A stretch of 64,000 nucleotides of DNA, taken from the NCBI GenBank assembly GCA_964494805.1, contig CAZBST010000006.1, forward strand, positions 62,001-126,000, given 5' to 3'. This document shows, one piece after another, positions 42,072 to 52,200 of this stretch. Made by a program: the position numbers and the translations under genes. Below the pieces are notes generated by a model that saw only the letters and a list, made by a program, of their open reading frames with translations, had not been told where the DNA came from and did not search any database. The first letter of the stretch is position 1; each line of letters begins with the position of its first letter. The stretch is from CAIYOL01 sp964494805. GTDB lineage: Bacteria > Planctomycetota > Phycisphaerae > Sedimentisphaerales > Anaerobacaceae.

Positions 42072-42974
42072 TTACCATTTGTTGTTGCCCACTAAAACGG
42101 CTTTGCAACCGGTTTGTTGTTCAAGTTTGGTTTTGTTTGCCCGCCCCTTTTCAATATCGCCGTTGTCAATAATGTAAAACATAGCTGAACCACTTCCACT
42201 CAGGCACAGAGGCTTGAAACCCAGCGATTCTATTTTAGCTTTCAAGTCAGCAAGTTCTTTGTATAAGCCGAAACAAGCCATCTCGAGCATATTTGCGCAC
42301 ATTTCCAGGACTAAATCAATCCTGTTTTTCTCTAAAGGAACGTTTATTTGGGTATGAAGCTGTTTGTAGAGGGCCGGATTATGTTTGTAATTGGCGTAAA
42401 CCTTTTTTGTAGAGACACTTACGGTAGGAAGTATCAGCAGAGCTAAAAAGGCGAAATTTTCGTCTAATTTTTTAATTTTTTCGCCTTTTCCGGTGCAAAA
42501 GGCCAATGGGCCATCTAAAAAGAAGGGCACATCGCTGCCTAATTGGGCTGCGAGTTTGGCAAGAGCGGCGTCGGGAATTTGTAAATTGAGGTATTTGTTT
42601 AGGCCGATGAGGGTTGCCGCTGCATCGCTGCTGGCAGAACCGAGCCCTGAGCCGGCAGGGATATTTTTTGTCAGGGTGATTTTGATGTTAGCTTCCTGGC
42701 CGTAACTTTCCAGCAGCATTTTAGCGGCTTTGTGGACGAGATTTTCTTCGCCTTCAGGAGCCCATTCCGGGCCGGTGCAAATAAGTTCGATGCCGGCCTT
42801 ATTGGTTTTTTCGATGAGGATTTGGTCGTAGAAATTGACCTTGGCCATTATGGTCTCTATATCGTGGAAGCCGTCGGGGCGTTTGCCGGCTATCAAGAGG
42901 GAAAGATTGATTTTCGCTGGTGCTCGAACTAATAAACCGTCGCCGATGATTTCAAACTGGTCTTTGCTGGTCAT
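42072..42974 (-). CDS. ispE: 4-diphosphocytidyl-2-C-methyl-D-erythritol kinase
   Basis: A 300-residue GHMP kinase of the non-mevalonate isoprenoid pathway. It phosphorylates the 2-hydroxyl of CDP-methylerythritol with ATP. APAKINLSL near residue 20 holds the catalytic Lys and PAGSGLGSASSDAAA at about 106-120 is the ATP-binding motif. LGSDVPFFLDGP carries the catalytic Asp, and LSGSGSAMF is the C-terminal GHMP motif. It fits the enzyme's usual size and is divergent from the membrane-protein gene at 43042. It is probably co-transcribed with spoVG. Confidence 0.95.
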   Translation of the reverse strand: MTSKDQFEIIGDGLLVRAPAKINLSLLIAGKRPDGFHDIETIMAKVNFYDQILIEKTNKAGIELICTGPEWAPEGEENLVHKAAKMLLESYGQEANIKITLTKNIPAGSGLGSASSDAAATLIGLNKYLNLQIPDAALAKLAAQLGSDVPFFLDGPLAFCTGKGEKIKKLDENFAFLALLILPTVSVSTKKVYANYKHNPALYKQLHTQINVPLEKNRIDLVLEMCANMLEMACFGLYKELADLKAKIESLGFKPLCLSGSGSAMFYIIDNGDIEKGRANKTKLEQQTGCKAVLVGNNKW

Positions 42975-43041
42975 AATTGCTCGTTGACATTATAACAGGA
43001 TATTCTTATTCTGTGCACAAAAATTGTAGTTGGTATATGGA

Positions 43042-43707
43042 ATGAATGATATAGCAGAGCAGCCGCAGCAAAATAAACCAGTTGCGTGGTGGCATTGGCA
43101 CAGGCGATTATATAACTGGGTGGTTCACTGGGCGGATACGCGTTATGGCATGCTGGCGCTTATTATACTTGCGATTACCGAGCCGATTTGCGTTCCCATC
43201 CCAGCCGACGTAATGGTTATCGGGATGAGCTTCGGCAGACCGAAGCGAGCAATATGGTATGGCCTTGTCTGTTCTTTTTTCTCCGTTCTCGGCGGGACGA
43301 TTGCCTTTTCTCTCGGCCTTGCTATCGGTCCCGAAAGAGTCGTCGCCTTCTTTCACTACATTAACTTCGGCCCAATAAACCTCGGCCAGATGGCTCGACA
43401 GGCACTCGAACTATATCAAAAATACGATTTTTGGGCTATCTCCATATCCGCCCTGACGCCGGTGCCTTATATGATTTTCAGCTGGGTCGGCGGAATGGCT
43501 GATGTCTCCATAGTGAAATTCGTTCTCGTTAGCGTTGTTTTTCGCACTATGAGGTTCGGCAGTGAAGGCCTGCTTTTCTATTTCCTCGGAGAAAGGGCAC
43601 GGCGGTTGATAGAAAAATATTTCAATATCGCCACCGTTGTTGTTATCATACTGCTTGCGTTGCTTGCCTATATAATGAAAAAAGTGGGCCATATATTTAT
43701 GGGCTGA
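43042..43707 (+). CDS. VTT/DedA-like membrane protein (YqaA type)
   Basis: From ATG 43042 the protein has 221 residues. TITEPICVPIPADVM at about residues 43-60 resembles the re-entrant E-x-x-x-P-x-P motif of VTT/DedA proteins, and GGTIAFSLGLAIG follows. The second re-entrant segment is ISALTPVPYMIFSWVGGMADV, followed by the Arg-containing FRTMRFG. VTT proteins act as lipid scramblases or transporters in the inner membrane. The TTG at 43030 is in frame but less likely. The next gene starts 3 bases after its stop. Confidence 0.8.
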   Translation: MNDIAEQPQQNKPVAWWHWHRRLYNWVVHWADTRYGMLALIILAITEPICVPIPADVMVIGMSFGRPKRAIWYGLVCSFFSVLGGTIAFSLGLAIGPERVVAFFHYINFGPINLGQMARQALELYQKYDFWAISISALTPVPYMIFSWVGGMADVSIVKFVLVSVVFRTMRFGSEGLLFYFLGERARRLIEKYFNIATVVVIILLALLAYIMKKVGHIFMG

Positions 43708-43710
43708 AAA

Positions 43711-44271
43711 GTGAACGATGCACAGAAACAAACACTTCTTAGAACTGCCCGCGATACGGTTAAGGCGATTTTGACCGGCGGGGTGCTGCCCAAACCTAAA
43801 TCGAGCGACCCTGAATTAAATGCCCATTGCGGGTGCTTTGTAACATTGAAAAACCGGGGGCAGCTGCGGGGCTGTATCGGGCAATTTATATCCGACAGGC
43901 CTTTGATTGAGCTGGTTGTTGAAATGGCCAAGGCCTCGGCAACCGGTGACCCGCGGTTCTTTACCGACCCTATCACGGCCGACGAATTGGAGCAGCTTGA
44001 TGTTGAAATCTCGGTGCTCTCGCCGCTGCAAAGAACAAATGACCCATTGAGCCTGCGTCTCGGAGTCGATGGTATTTATATAAAAAGAGGATGTACTTCG
44101 GGGTGCTTTCTGCCTCAGGTTGCGACCGAAACCGGCTGGAACAAAAATGAATTTCTTTCGTATTGCTGTGCGCACAAAGCGGGCCTGCCCGCCGATGCCT
44201 GGAAAGACCCTGAAACTGAGGTTTATCTATTCACCGCTGAAGTGTTCGGGGCGGAGTTTGAAGAAATATAG
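43711..44271 (+). CDS. amrA: AMMECR1 domain protein (AmmeMemoRadiSam system protein A)
   Basis: A 186-residue AMMECR1-domain protein. The signature GQLRGCIGQF, preceded by CGCFVTLK, is unmistakable. Further family segments are GDPRFFTDPITADELEQLDVEISVLSP and YIKRGCTSGCFLPQVATETGW, the latter with a conserved Cys. It is usually found with a MEMO-family protein and a radical SAM enzyme (the AmmeMemoRadiSam set) of uncertain chemistry; neither partner is in the window. GTG start at 43711, 3 bases after the membrane-protein gene, so coupled. Confidence 0.9.
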   Translation: MNDAQKQTLLRTARDTVKAILTGGVLPKPKSSDPELNAHCGCFVTLKNRGQLRGCIGQFISDRPLIELVVEMAKASATGDPRFFTDPITADELEQLDVEISVLSPLQRTNDPLSLRLGVDGIYIKRGCTSGCFLPQVATETGWNKNEFLSYCCAHKAGLPADAWKDPETEVYLFTAEVFGAEFEEI

Positions 44272-44287
44272 ACAGGAAAAACCAATT

Positions 44288-45337
44288 ATGACGAGGAAAG
44301 TGGTGTTGATTTGCATATTGAGCGTTGTCTCTGCCGTCGGCTGTTCCAAGGGTCGGTCTCAAGTTGACCGTTCCAAGCTTAAGCGGATAGATACGCCTGC
44401 GGGGATGATTGAGTATTTGCACAAGCGGCGTTTGCCGGCGCTGGAGTCCGTTGAGGTTTGGGAAAACGAATATGGGGCGGGGCTGAAGCTTACTACCAAT
44501 CACTACGAAATATTTACCACGCTTTTGGAACCTTTGATGCTTTCGCAAGTCCCCGGGTTTATGGAATCGGCGTATCGCGGTTATAACAGCCAACTGCCTG
44601 AGCCGATTGAGACGACAACCAAGTTTACCATTTATCTTTTTGCTGAGCGCAAACAATGGGAAGATTTTACGAGGACCTTCGTCGGCCCACAGGCGCCGTT
44701 GTATCTTAAAATAAAATCCGGTGCGTATTACCTGAATGACGCCTGCGTAGCGTATAATATCGGCAGAGAACGGACTTTTTCCGCACTTGGGCACGAGGGT
44801 TGGCATCAGTTCAACAAGAAGCATTTTAAGTTCCGCCTTCCGAGCTGGCTTGACGAAGGTATCGCAATGCTCTTTGAGACCAGCAGGTTTGAACAGGGCT
44901 TCTTTTATTTTGAGCCGATTCGAAATTTGAATCGATTAGGTTCGTTGAAAATGACGCTGATGAAAAACAAGATGATACCGCTGAGAGAGCTGATAGCTAT
45001 GGACCCAGGCGAGGCGGTTGTTGCAGGTGAAGATACTATAATGGCCTTTTACAGCCAATCATATGCGTTGGTGCGGTTTTTGCGGGAAGATGGTTATGGA
45101 AAACGGCTTGGCGATTATCATCAGATGCTTGAAGGTGGTCTGAAGGGTAAATGGCCGCTCGAAGAAGGGGGCAAAAGAATCGCAGCGGACAGAAACATCC
45201 CGCTGACCGTCAGGTGGAACCGAGCCCTCGGCAGGAAGCTATTCGAATATTACATAGGCGATGATTTTGACCAAATCGAAAAAGAGTATCTGATGTTTTG
45301 CAGGAAGGTAGTTTATCACGTGCACTTCAGGAAATAG
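44288..45337 (+). CDS. Lipoprotein zinc peptidase, MA-like (HExxH)
   Basis: From ATG 44288 the protein has a signal peptide with lipobox SAVGC. A domain with FTIYLFAERKQWEDF precedes the zinc site ALGHEGWHQF (HExxH form HEGWH). The third ligand is probably the Glu in LPSWLDEGIAMLFE, as in gluzincin MA peptidases. The C-terminal part (FYSQSYALVRFL) is helical. It is likely an outer-surface or periplasmic lipoprotein metallopeptidase related to DUF1570 planctomycete proteins. The longer in-frame reading from 44120 overlaps amrA and is rejected. Confidence 0.75.
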   Translation: MTRKVVLICILSVVSAVGCSKGRSQVDRSKLKRIDTPAGMIEYLHKRRLPALESVEVWENEYGAGLKLTTNHYEIFTTLLEPLMLSQVPGFMESAYRGYNSQLPEPIETTTKFTIYLFAERKQWEDFTRTFVGPQAPLYLKIKSGAYYLNDACVAYNIGRERTFSALGHEGWHQFNKKHFKFRLPSWLDEGIAMLFETSRFEQGFFYFEPIRNLNRLGSLKMTLMKNKMIPLRELIAMDPGEAVVAGEDTIMAFYSQSYALVRFLREDGYGKRLGDYHQMLEGGLKGKWPLEEGGKRIAADRNIPLTVRWNRALGRKLFEYYIGDDFDQIEKEYLMFCRKVVYHVHFRK

Positions 45338-45356
45338 CCGGTGTCCGGTATCGGTC

Positions 45357-45917
45357 ATTTTAGCTTCGGCTTCACAGAGGCGCCGAGAGTTGTTAGCTGA
45401 AGCCGGCTATAAATTTACGGTTGTTCACCCGGAAATTGATGAGTCGGAGTTTATGTTTGAGGGGATGGAGACTTGTGAATATGCTGAACGGCTGGCCTTG
45501 GCAAAAGCGAAAAATGTAGGTGAAAAGTTTCCTGAGAGTTTGGTTATCGGTGCGGACACTGTTGTGGATTTTCAGGGGGAAATAATTGGCAAGCCCACTG
45601 ATGAAAAAGAAGCGGAAGTCATTACGAGAAAGCTATTTGGCGGGCCGCATAAGGTGATAACCGGCGTTGCGATTGTCAGGACATCTGACGGGGTGGAGAT
45701 TGTCGAAAGCGAGACCACGACTGTTTATCCTAAAAAATTGACGGATAATCAGATAGCGGAGCATATTAAAAGCGGAGCGTGGCGGGACAAGGCGGGAGCA
45801 TATGCGATTAAAGAGGGTGGGGACGCGTTTATCGAGCGAATAGAGGGGAGTTTGACCAATGTGATGGGGCTGCCGATGGAACTTTTGGGGCGGATGATGA
45901 AACGAGTTAGTCATTAG
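45357..45917 (+). CDS. maf: Maf-family nucleotide pyrophosphatase, start codon unusual
   Basis: A Maf/YceF-type nucleoside triphosphate pyrophosphatase that removes non-canonical or excess nucleotides. ADTVVDFQGEIIGKP and GGPHKVITGVAIV are family motifs. The essential N-terminal motif (SASxRR) is present as ASASQRRRELL, encoded from 45363. No ATG, GTG or TTG lies upstream of it in frame before a TAG at about 45308. The first ordinary start, TTG 45390, would delete the motif. A GTA at 45348 or ATT at 45357 sits where homologues start (compare M-x-x-ILASAS). I give the ATT as the left end. Confidence 0.8.
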   Translation: MLASASQRRRELLAEAGYKFTVVHPEIDESEFMFEGMETCEYAERLALAKAKNVGEKFPESLVIGADTVVDFQGEIIGKPTDEKEAEVITRKLFGGPHKVITGVAIVRTSDGVEIVESETTTVYPKKLTDNQIAEHIKSGAWRDKAGAYAIKEGGDAFIERIEGSLTNVMGLPMELLGRMMKRVSH

Positions 45918-46028
45918 TCGCTAACTGATGGATGTCAGCAAAGCGGGGGAACCTATGCGAACTTAGTGGGTGGATTATGAGTATAAATAATCAGGAACAT
46001 ATATTCATAATGCAAGGGACGGTTAAAG

Positions 46029-46994
46029 ATGGAAACAAAAAGAGGGTTTGTCAACGGGAAACGGGTTTTGGCGGCGATGCTGGCTTGCATTGCAGCGGGA
46101 GGATGTTTTTTGCTTTTACAAACTAGGAAACAAAAGGAGCGGAATATGGATGAAGTGTTTAAGAAATTAACGGCGGAGGAAGAAAGGGTAATTGTTCATA
46201 AAGGAACAGAGCAGCCTTTCAGCGGTAAATATAACGACTATTTCGAGAAGGGAGTTTATACGTGCAAACGATGCGGGGCGGAGCTGTTCAGGTCGGAATC
46301 GAAATTTAAGTCCGAGTGCGGCTGGCCGAGCTTCGACGATGAGATTAAAGGGGCTGTGAAATGGCGAAAAGATGCAGACGGTGTTCGGACAGAAGCTGTT
46401 TGCGCGAAATGCGGGGCGCATTTAGGACATATATTTTCGGGTGAAGGATTTACACCGAAGAATGTTCGCTATTGTGTGAATTCCGTTTCGATGAATTTTG
46501 TGCCGGAGCAAAAGGTAGAGAAAGCGATATTTGCATCGGGGTGTTTCTGGGGGACGGAGTATTATTTCAAACAGGCGCCGGGCGTAATATCCACGACTGT
46601 CGGATACACGGGCGGCCAAACGAGTAATCCGACATACAAGCAAGTTTGCACCGACAGGACGGGCCACGCTGAGGCGGTAGAGGTTACATATGACAGCTCT
46701 AAAACGAGTTATGAGGAACTTGTGAAGCTGTTTTTTGAGACGCACGATTTTACACAGTTCAATCGGCAGGGGCCTGATGTGGGGACGCAGTACCGGTCGG
46801 CGATTTTCTATTTGAATGAGCGACAGCGGGAGACAGCCGTGCGGTTAGTGAAAGAGCTTGAGAAGAAGGGTTATGATGTCAAGACGCAGATAGTTCCTGC
46901 GGGTAAGTTCTGGCCTGCGGAGGAATATCACCAGGATTACTACGAGAAGGCAGGGTCATCTCCATACTGCCACATATATAAAAAGATATTCTGA
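46029..46994 (+). CDS. msrBA: Fused methionine sulfoxide reductase MsrB-MsrA, exported
   Basis: A 321-residue bifunctional repair enzyme, B domain first. A membrane anchor (RVLAAMLACIAAGGCFLLL) may act as a lipoprotein signal. MsrB occupies about residues 45-160: zinc pairs CKRC and CAKC, GWPSFD, and the catalytic Cys in RYCVNSVSMNF. MsrA follows at about 165-320: GCFWGTEYYF with the nucleophile Cys, GYTGGQTSNPTY, GHAEAVEV, and QYRSAIFY. Together they reduce both stereoisomers of methionine sulfoxide in exported proteins. The exported location fits the outer-membrane and secretion genes nearby. Confidence 0.9.
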   Translation: METKRGFVNGKRVLAAMLACIAAGGCFLLLQTRKQKERNMDEVFKKLTAEEERVIVHKGTEQPFSGKYNDYFEKGVYTCKRCGAELFRSESKFKSECGWPSFDDEIKGAVKWRKDADGVRTEAVCAKCGAHLGHIFSGEGFTPKNVRYCVNSVSMNFVPEQKVEKAIFASGCFWGTEYYFKQAPGVISTTVGYTGGQTSNPTYKQVCTDRTGHAEAVEVTYDSSKTSYEELVKLFFETHDFTQFNRQGPDVGTQYRSAIFYLNERQRETAVRLVKELEKKGYDVKTQIVPAGKFWPAEEYHQDYYEKAGSSPYCHIYKKIF

Positions 46995-47121
46995 GGCATA
47001 CGAGCAACAGGATAAGGCAAAAAATGGAAGATTTTTTTGTTTTTTTCTGTGCATTATTTCATTTTATTTTTAAGATTAACCATAGGTTATTCCATAATTA
47101 GAATTCGAGAAGGGAAACGTT

Positions 47122-47799
47122 ATGCAAATTATGAAGTTAAAAGGGGTGTCAGGCACCGAGCGCAAAGGATATATTCTTATACTAATGGTACTTATAGTTT
47201 TTATTATCGGCGCACTTATCTGGCTCGACCCGACGGGGTTATTTCGCGGGTCAGGTTCAGGGATGCCGTGGAATGAGGAATACCGACTGGTCCGACCCGG
47301 CCAGGAGGTTAAACAGCCAAAGCAGGGACAACCTGAGATTACAGATAATTTAGTTTTTGCAGGTGCGATGGTGGAAAACGGCGAGGTCAAGGGGGAGGTG
47401 AAGGTGTACATTTTGACCGATGGTCGAATAGAGGGTGTCTGGGGAGGTAAATACAACCCTGAGCCTAATACAATCTGGGAGGTGGTAGGGTCGCGATTTA
47501 GCGGTAATATTGACCCTACAAAAATTTACAGCGACAAAGACGGAGAAGACCCGAGGAAGCTTTACTTTATAGCGAAGGGTAAAGCTCTTATTATGGTAAC
47601 AAACACAAAGACCGACAAAATCAAAACCGCGAGCGGAGCAATATATGTAACCGGATGGCTTGACAACGAGTACAGGGCGGTCGGCAGAGTAACTATTACA
47701 TCAAATAAAAAAGAGTATTGGGAGTATTACTGGCATAGCGAAGGAGAGAAGACCAAAATGGTGCCGGACTTTGGTCGTCCTTTGCCGGGATTATATTAG
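47122..47799 (+). CDS. Membrane-anchored protein of unknown function
   Basis: A 225-residue protein with one N-terminal helix (GYILILMVLIVFIIGALIWL) and a beta-rich extracytoplasmic part. Visible segments are VYILTDGRIEGVWGGKY, FSGNIDPTKIYSD and KLYFIAKGKALIM. The last part (KKEYWEYYWHSEG) is aromatic. I recognise no family or motif. It stands between msrBA and the convergent PilT-like gene, with its own ATG at 47122 preceded by GAGAAGGGAAACG. It is real by length and domain-like texture; the role is unknown. Confidence 0.6.
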   Translation: MQIMKLKGVSGTERKGYILILMVLIVFIIGALIWLDPTGLFRGSGSGMPWNEEYRLVRPGQEVKQPKQGQPEITDNLVFAGAMVENGEVKGEVKVYILTDGRIEGVWGGKYNPEPNTIWEVVGSRFSGNIDPTKIYSDKDGEDPRKLYFIAKGKALIMVTNTKTDKIKTASGAIYVTGWLDNEYRAVGRVTITSNKKEYWEYYWHSEGEKTKMVPDFGRPLPGLY

Positions 47800-47848
47800 G
47801 ATGCTGCGGCTGAGTGAGAGAATATCCTCCACGGCATAACAAGAGGAG

Positions 47849-48988
47849 TCAGCCTCGTTTCATAACGTCAGTGAAGCTAATGATATTGTTGGCCCATTTT
47901 TGAGCTTCAAGGAGGTTGATTTTGTCTTCTTTTACGAGTATTGCGAGATGCTTTTCCATTGTTATCATTTTTTCATTAGGTCCATCTTTGGTTTTTGTCT
48001 GCATTTGAGAATAAAGCTGCTCGATTTTGCCGGTACGGATGAGGTTTGCGCAGGCGTAGCTTTTATTGTTAAGTATTTCCATTGCGACGAGCCGGCCTTT
48101 TCCATCCTTTTTTGGTATAAGTTTTTGGCTGATGATGTAAGCAAGACTGAGCGAGAGCTGATTCTGCACTTCGTTTTGTCTGTCCGGGGGGAAATAATCG
48201 AGGATACGTGTTACGGTGCCTGTGGCGTCTCTTGTGTGGAGGGTGGAGAAGACGAGGTGGCCTGTCTCGGCGGCCATAAGTGTCATAGCAATAGTTTCAG
48301 GGTCTCGCATTTCGCCGACAAATATTATGTCGGGGTCTTCGCGAAGTAGTGCTCTTAAGCCGTCAATAAAGGAGCTGACGTCCTTTCCGATTTCGCGCTG
48401 GGAGATGATAGAATTCTTCTGCTGGTAAATATATTCTATGGGGTCTTCAATGGTTATGATTCTGGAGGCGTGTTTTTCGCTGATTCGGTCTATCAGGGAG
48501 GCGATGGTAGTAGATTTGCCGGCGCCGGTGATTCCGGTTATGAGGACAAGTCCCTGCTTTCGGTCGATGATGTCCTCCCAGATGTCGTTGGGAAAGCCGA
48601 TAGATTCGACTTTTGGGATGTGCAGAGATAAAGCCCGAATTGCGGCGCAAAGCCCATCGTTTTCCTTAAAGACGTTTATTCTGAACTGTAGAGAGCCCAA
48701 TCTATAAGAGGAATCTACGCTGTGCTGGCCTTGGAGTTTACTTATGTTTTCGTCGCTCAAAAGGGGGTAGATAAGCTGCTTAGCGATTTCTTCAGTTACA
48801 GTGAGGCCTTTGAACTTTACGAGTTCGCCATCGATGCGATAAACAGGAGGGACGCCGATTTTGATATGCAAATCTGAAACTCTCATAGCGCCTTTTTCCT
48901 CGAAGTAGGCCAGCATATCGAGGATGCTCCAATTACCGAGATTTTCTGTTGAATAGACCTTAGCCGAAGCGGGATATTGTTCAGACAT
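47849..48988 (-). CDS. pilT: PilT-like twitching-motility ATPase
   Basis: A 379-residue secretion-family ATPase. An N-terminal PAS-like PilT domain (SDLHIKIGVPPVYRIDGELVKF) is followed by Walker A GITGAGKST at 152-160. The Asp box is TIEDPIEYIYQ, Walker B-like is DIIFVGEMRDPETI, and the His box is GHLVFSTLHTRDA. Like PilT it lacks the CxxC zinc pair seen in GspE. PilT retracts type IV pili; here no pilus gene lies adjacent. It could serve the many prepilin-domain proteins of this organism. Confidence 0.8.
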   Translation of the reverse strand: MSEQYPASAKVYSTENLGNWSILDMLAYFEEKGAMRVSDLHIKIGVPPVYRIDGELVKFKGLTVTEEIAKQLIYPLLSDENISKLQGQHSVDSSYRLGSLQFRINVFKENDGLCAAIRALSLHIPKVESIGFPNDIWEDIIDRKQGLVLITGITGAGKSTTIASLIDRISEKHASRIITIEDPIEYIYQQKNSIISQREIGKDVSSFIDGLRALLREDPDIIFVGEMRDPETIAMTLMAAETGHLVFSTLHTRDATGTVTRILDYFPPDRQNEVQNQLSLSLAYIISQKLIPKKDGKGRLVAMEILNNKSYACANLIRTGKIEQLYSQMQTKTKDGPNEKMITMEKHLAILVKEDKINLLEAQKWANNIISFTDVMKRG

Positions 48989-49287
48989 ATATCACCTTAA
49001 ATAAAGTAAACCGTTTATCCATCTGTGGCGGATTAATTTTAACCATTTTACCACGGCAGTGAGTGTATGGCAAATTTATGTTTTTTATTGGACGGCCAAT
49101 TTCGGGCCGGTGCGGCTTCGAATGGCGATTAAATGCAGACTAAATTTGGTTTTTACTGGCTTTGCGAGGGGATACAGCTATAATCTTGTGCTACGTATTT
49201 CATAATGCCGTAAGGCATCCCTTACGGAGAAGGCAACGGTGAACAGGATGCGAGATACAAATCCGCCTCCGGCGGACAAGCGTTAGT
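48989..49287 (+). other. Intergenic region with two hairpins upstream of the lptD-like gene
   Basis: It separates the divergent pilT-like and lptD-like genes and should hold both promoters, which I cannot place. At 49207-49226 arms CCGTAAGG and CCTTACGG pair around CATC. At 49262-49274 CCGCC and GGCGG pair around TCC, close to the start of the downstream gene. Neither is followed by a T-run. Confidence 0.4.
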
Positions 49288-52200
49288 ATGTTAAAGAAAA
49301 AGTTATTTATTTTGATAATGCTGGTTTTGGCGGGTGAGGCGGTTTCGTTTGCTGTTGGGGGTGAGGTTTCTCAGCAAAGAGCCAAGGCCTTTGCAGGTCA
49401 GGATTTACAGCTGTCGGGGCAGGAGGTTATAAGCTACAGAAGCGACAGCGGCGAGCATATACTTGTTTTCCAAAGCGGATTCTCGATGTCGATAGGGGCG
49501 AATCAATTTCATAGCGATAGCGCGGTGGTATGGGTGAAGGAGGCAACAACCGGAATTTTGGGTGAAAGCGGGATTGATTATAAGGTAAAAGCGTATCTTG
49601 AAGGCAGTGTGTCGGTTAAAAAAGGCAAAAGCGCCAAGGCAACCGATTTGAGCCAAACAGTAGTTGAAAATGGCGTGTCGATGGTAGTTCAGTTTGATGT
49701 GAGCGGGGAGGTTTTTGTCACGGCGGAGAAAAGAGAAACCGCCGACCCTCGAGGATTAGAGCTTTATAAAAAAGCTGAGGCGGCAATTGTACCGGGTGGG
49801 CCGAAGTTTGTTACTCAAACGGAAACAAAGGTACCTGAATTGCCGAGAGAGGAGATTCGGGAGGAAAAGCACCCTAAAGAAGTAATTGCTGCCCCTACTG
49901 AATCTAAAGAAGGGATTAAACCTAAAGAAGAGATAACTACGGCTTCCCACAAAGCTAAGAAAGAGCATTTGCCGGCTTCTAAAAAGCCACGGCAGCCGGG
50001 CTTACTTGAAATGATGTTTGGCGGGGGCGAGGGTGAGAGAAAGTCGGTCAGGGGAGTTAAAGCGGTTGCAAAGACAGAAGTGAAAGGTCCCCGCTTTGTA
50101 TATCCTGTTAATATAGCACCTGCAGGTGAGGTTGAACCAAAGATAGAGCGAACCAAGGCGCCGGACGGGACAGATGTTGCAACGGTGGTTGGGAGGTTCT
50201 ATGTGTGGCAGAAGCAAGATGAGATAGGAGGATTGCTGGAACTGGAGGCAGAAGCGGCAGTTATATTTTATTCCGGCTCGGGGTCCGGTGAAGAGAAAGC
50301 TAACGAAGGGGAATTTTTGGCCAGGGGCGGAGTGCAGGCAATTTATATGTCCGGGGACGTTGTGATGACCGAGGGGCAGCGGACGATTCGAGCTGACGAG
50401 ATGTATTACGATTTTCAAAACAAGAGGGCGATTGCGGTAAATGCGGTGATGAGGAATTTCGATGTGGAGCGGGGTATTCCGATATATGTTCGTGCGGTGA
50501 AGTTACGGCGGATAGCAGAGGATAAATTTTCTGCTGAGAACGTCATATTGACAAGCAGTGAATTTTATCTGCCGCAGATTTCTCTTACGGCGTCGAGTGT
50601 GATTATTACTGATACGACGGCAATCGATGCTCAAAAGGGCAAGGTATCAAAGAGCAGTTATGATGTCCAGATGCGTGATGTTCGCTTTAAGAAAGGTAAG
50701 CGAACGCTATTTTACTGGCCATATATGCGTGCCAACTTTGAAAGACCGGATATTCCTATTAAAAGCGTACATACCGGCCATGATAACGCTTTCGGGACAT
50801 TTGTTGAGAGTCGCTGGTATTTGTCTCGTTTGTTGGGGTTGCGAGAACCAGAGGGGACGGACAGCACTCTTCTGCTTGATTATTATAGTAAGCGCGGCTT
50901 TGGCAGTGGTGTTGAAGTTAATTATGAGAGAGAGAATTATTACGGCGAATTTTTAGGTTATGTGATAAACGACCACGGCGAAGACCGGCTTGGGAGGATG
51001 AGGAGCCGAAAAGACCTTAAGCCGGACCGAGAGCTTCGCGGTCGGCTTACTTGGCGACACAGGCAGTTTCTGCCCTATAACTGGCAGCTGACAACGGGAC
51101 TTAGTTACATCTCTGACGAACATTTTATCGAGAGTTTTTATCGCAGGGAGTTTAACACAGGCGAAAAGCAGGAGACGTATATTCATCTGCAGCGTCTTCA
51201 GGACAACTGGGCGTTGTCTTTTTTAGGCAAAGCGCGCATAAACAGATTTGCTGATGAGCTGGAAGAGCTGCCCAGTGTTGAGTTTCACTTGACGGGCAAG
51301 TCACTTTTTGAAGACAGGTTCACTTTGTACAGTGATACCGAGTTCGGCCGGCTGCGTCAGAAGATAGGCAAGGACCATTCTGAGCCGATACGTTTGGGCC
51401 TGCCGCGTGTAGCGACGAATTTGACGGACATCAGCGAAGAGCGGTTTACGTTTGCATCGCACCGGACAGAGCTTGATATGCCGATTCGTGCAGAACCGTT
51501 TAAGATTATTCCATATGTGGCAGGGACGTTCGGCTACGACAACCGCAGCGGTTTTACAAGAACGCTTGTTGACGGTAGCAATACAGGCAGTTTCGGGGAG
51601 AAAAGTGTTTGGATTGGGGAGGCGGGCGTTCGAGTTTTTCCCAGGCCTGTCTGGAAGACTTATCCTAATGTGAAGTCTCGACTCTGGGATTTGAGTCAAT
51701 TGCGTCATATCATAAGGCCATACCTGACGGCGGTCGTTTATGGAGAGAGCGACGATGTTGTTGAACAGCATGATGCGTTGAGCGCAGGAATTTCTCAACG
51801 GCTGCTAACCAAGCGCGGTCCTGAAGGGCAGCAGCAGACCGTCGAGTGGATGCGTTTAGATACTGAGGTTACGTGGCTGAACCATACCGGCGAGGCGAGA
51901 GATGCAAGTCCCGACCGGTATATGTGGACGCGTCCGATTGTGCCTCTTCGGGTGCTTTCGGCCCCTGAGATATTTAACGGAGATATGATTACTCATGATG
52001 GGTTGCGGTCGACGGGTCTTCATAGATTTGAGAATTGGGGGCCAAGGCGAGATTACTTTAGTGTCGACTATATCTGGCGTATAAGCGGTACTACGGCGTT
52101 ATTGAGCGATTTAAATTTTGATATTCGAAGCACCGTGGTCCAGCAATTTAATGTCGGTTTTTCCCATCTATGCTGGCCTAATTTGAGTTATTATATAGGG

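Noticed and set aside
44120..44287. Longer N-terminus for the zinc-peptidase lipoprotein
   Set aside because: It would overlap amrA by 150 bases and bury the signal peptide; ATG 44288 gives a proper lipoprotein signal.
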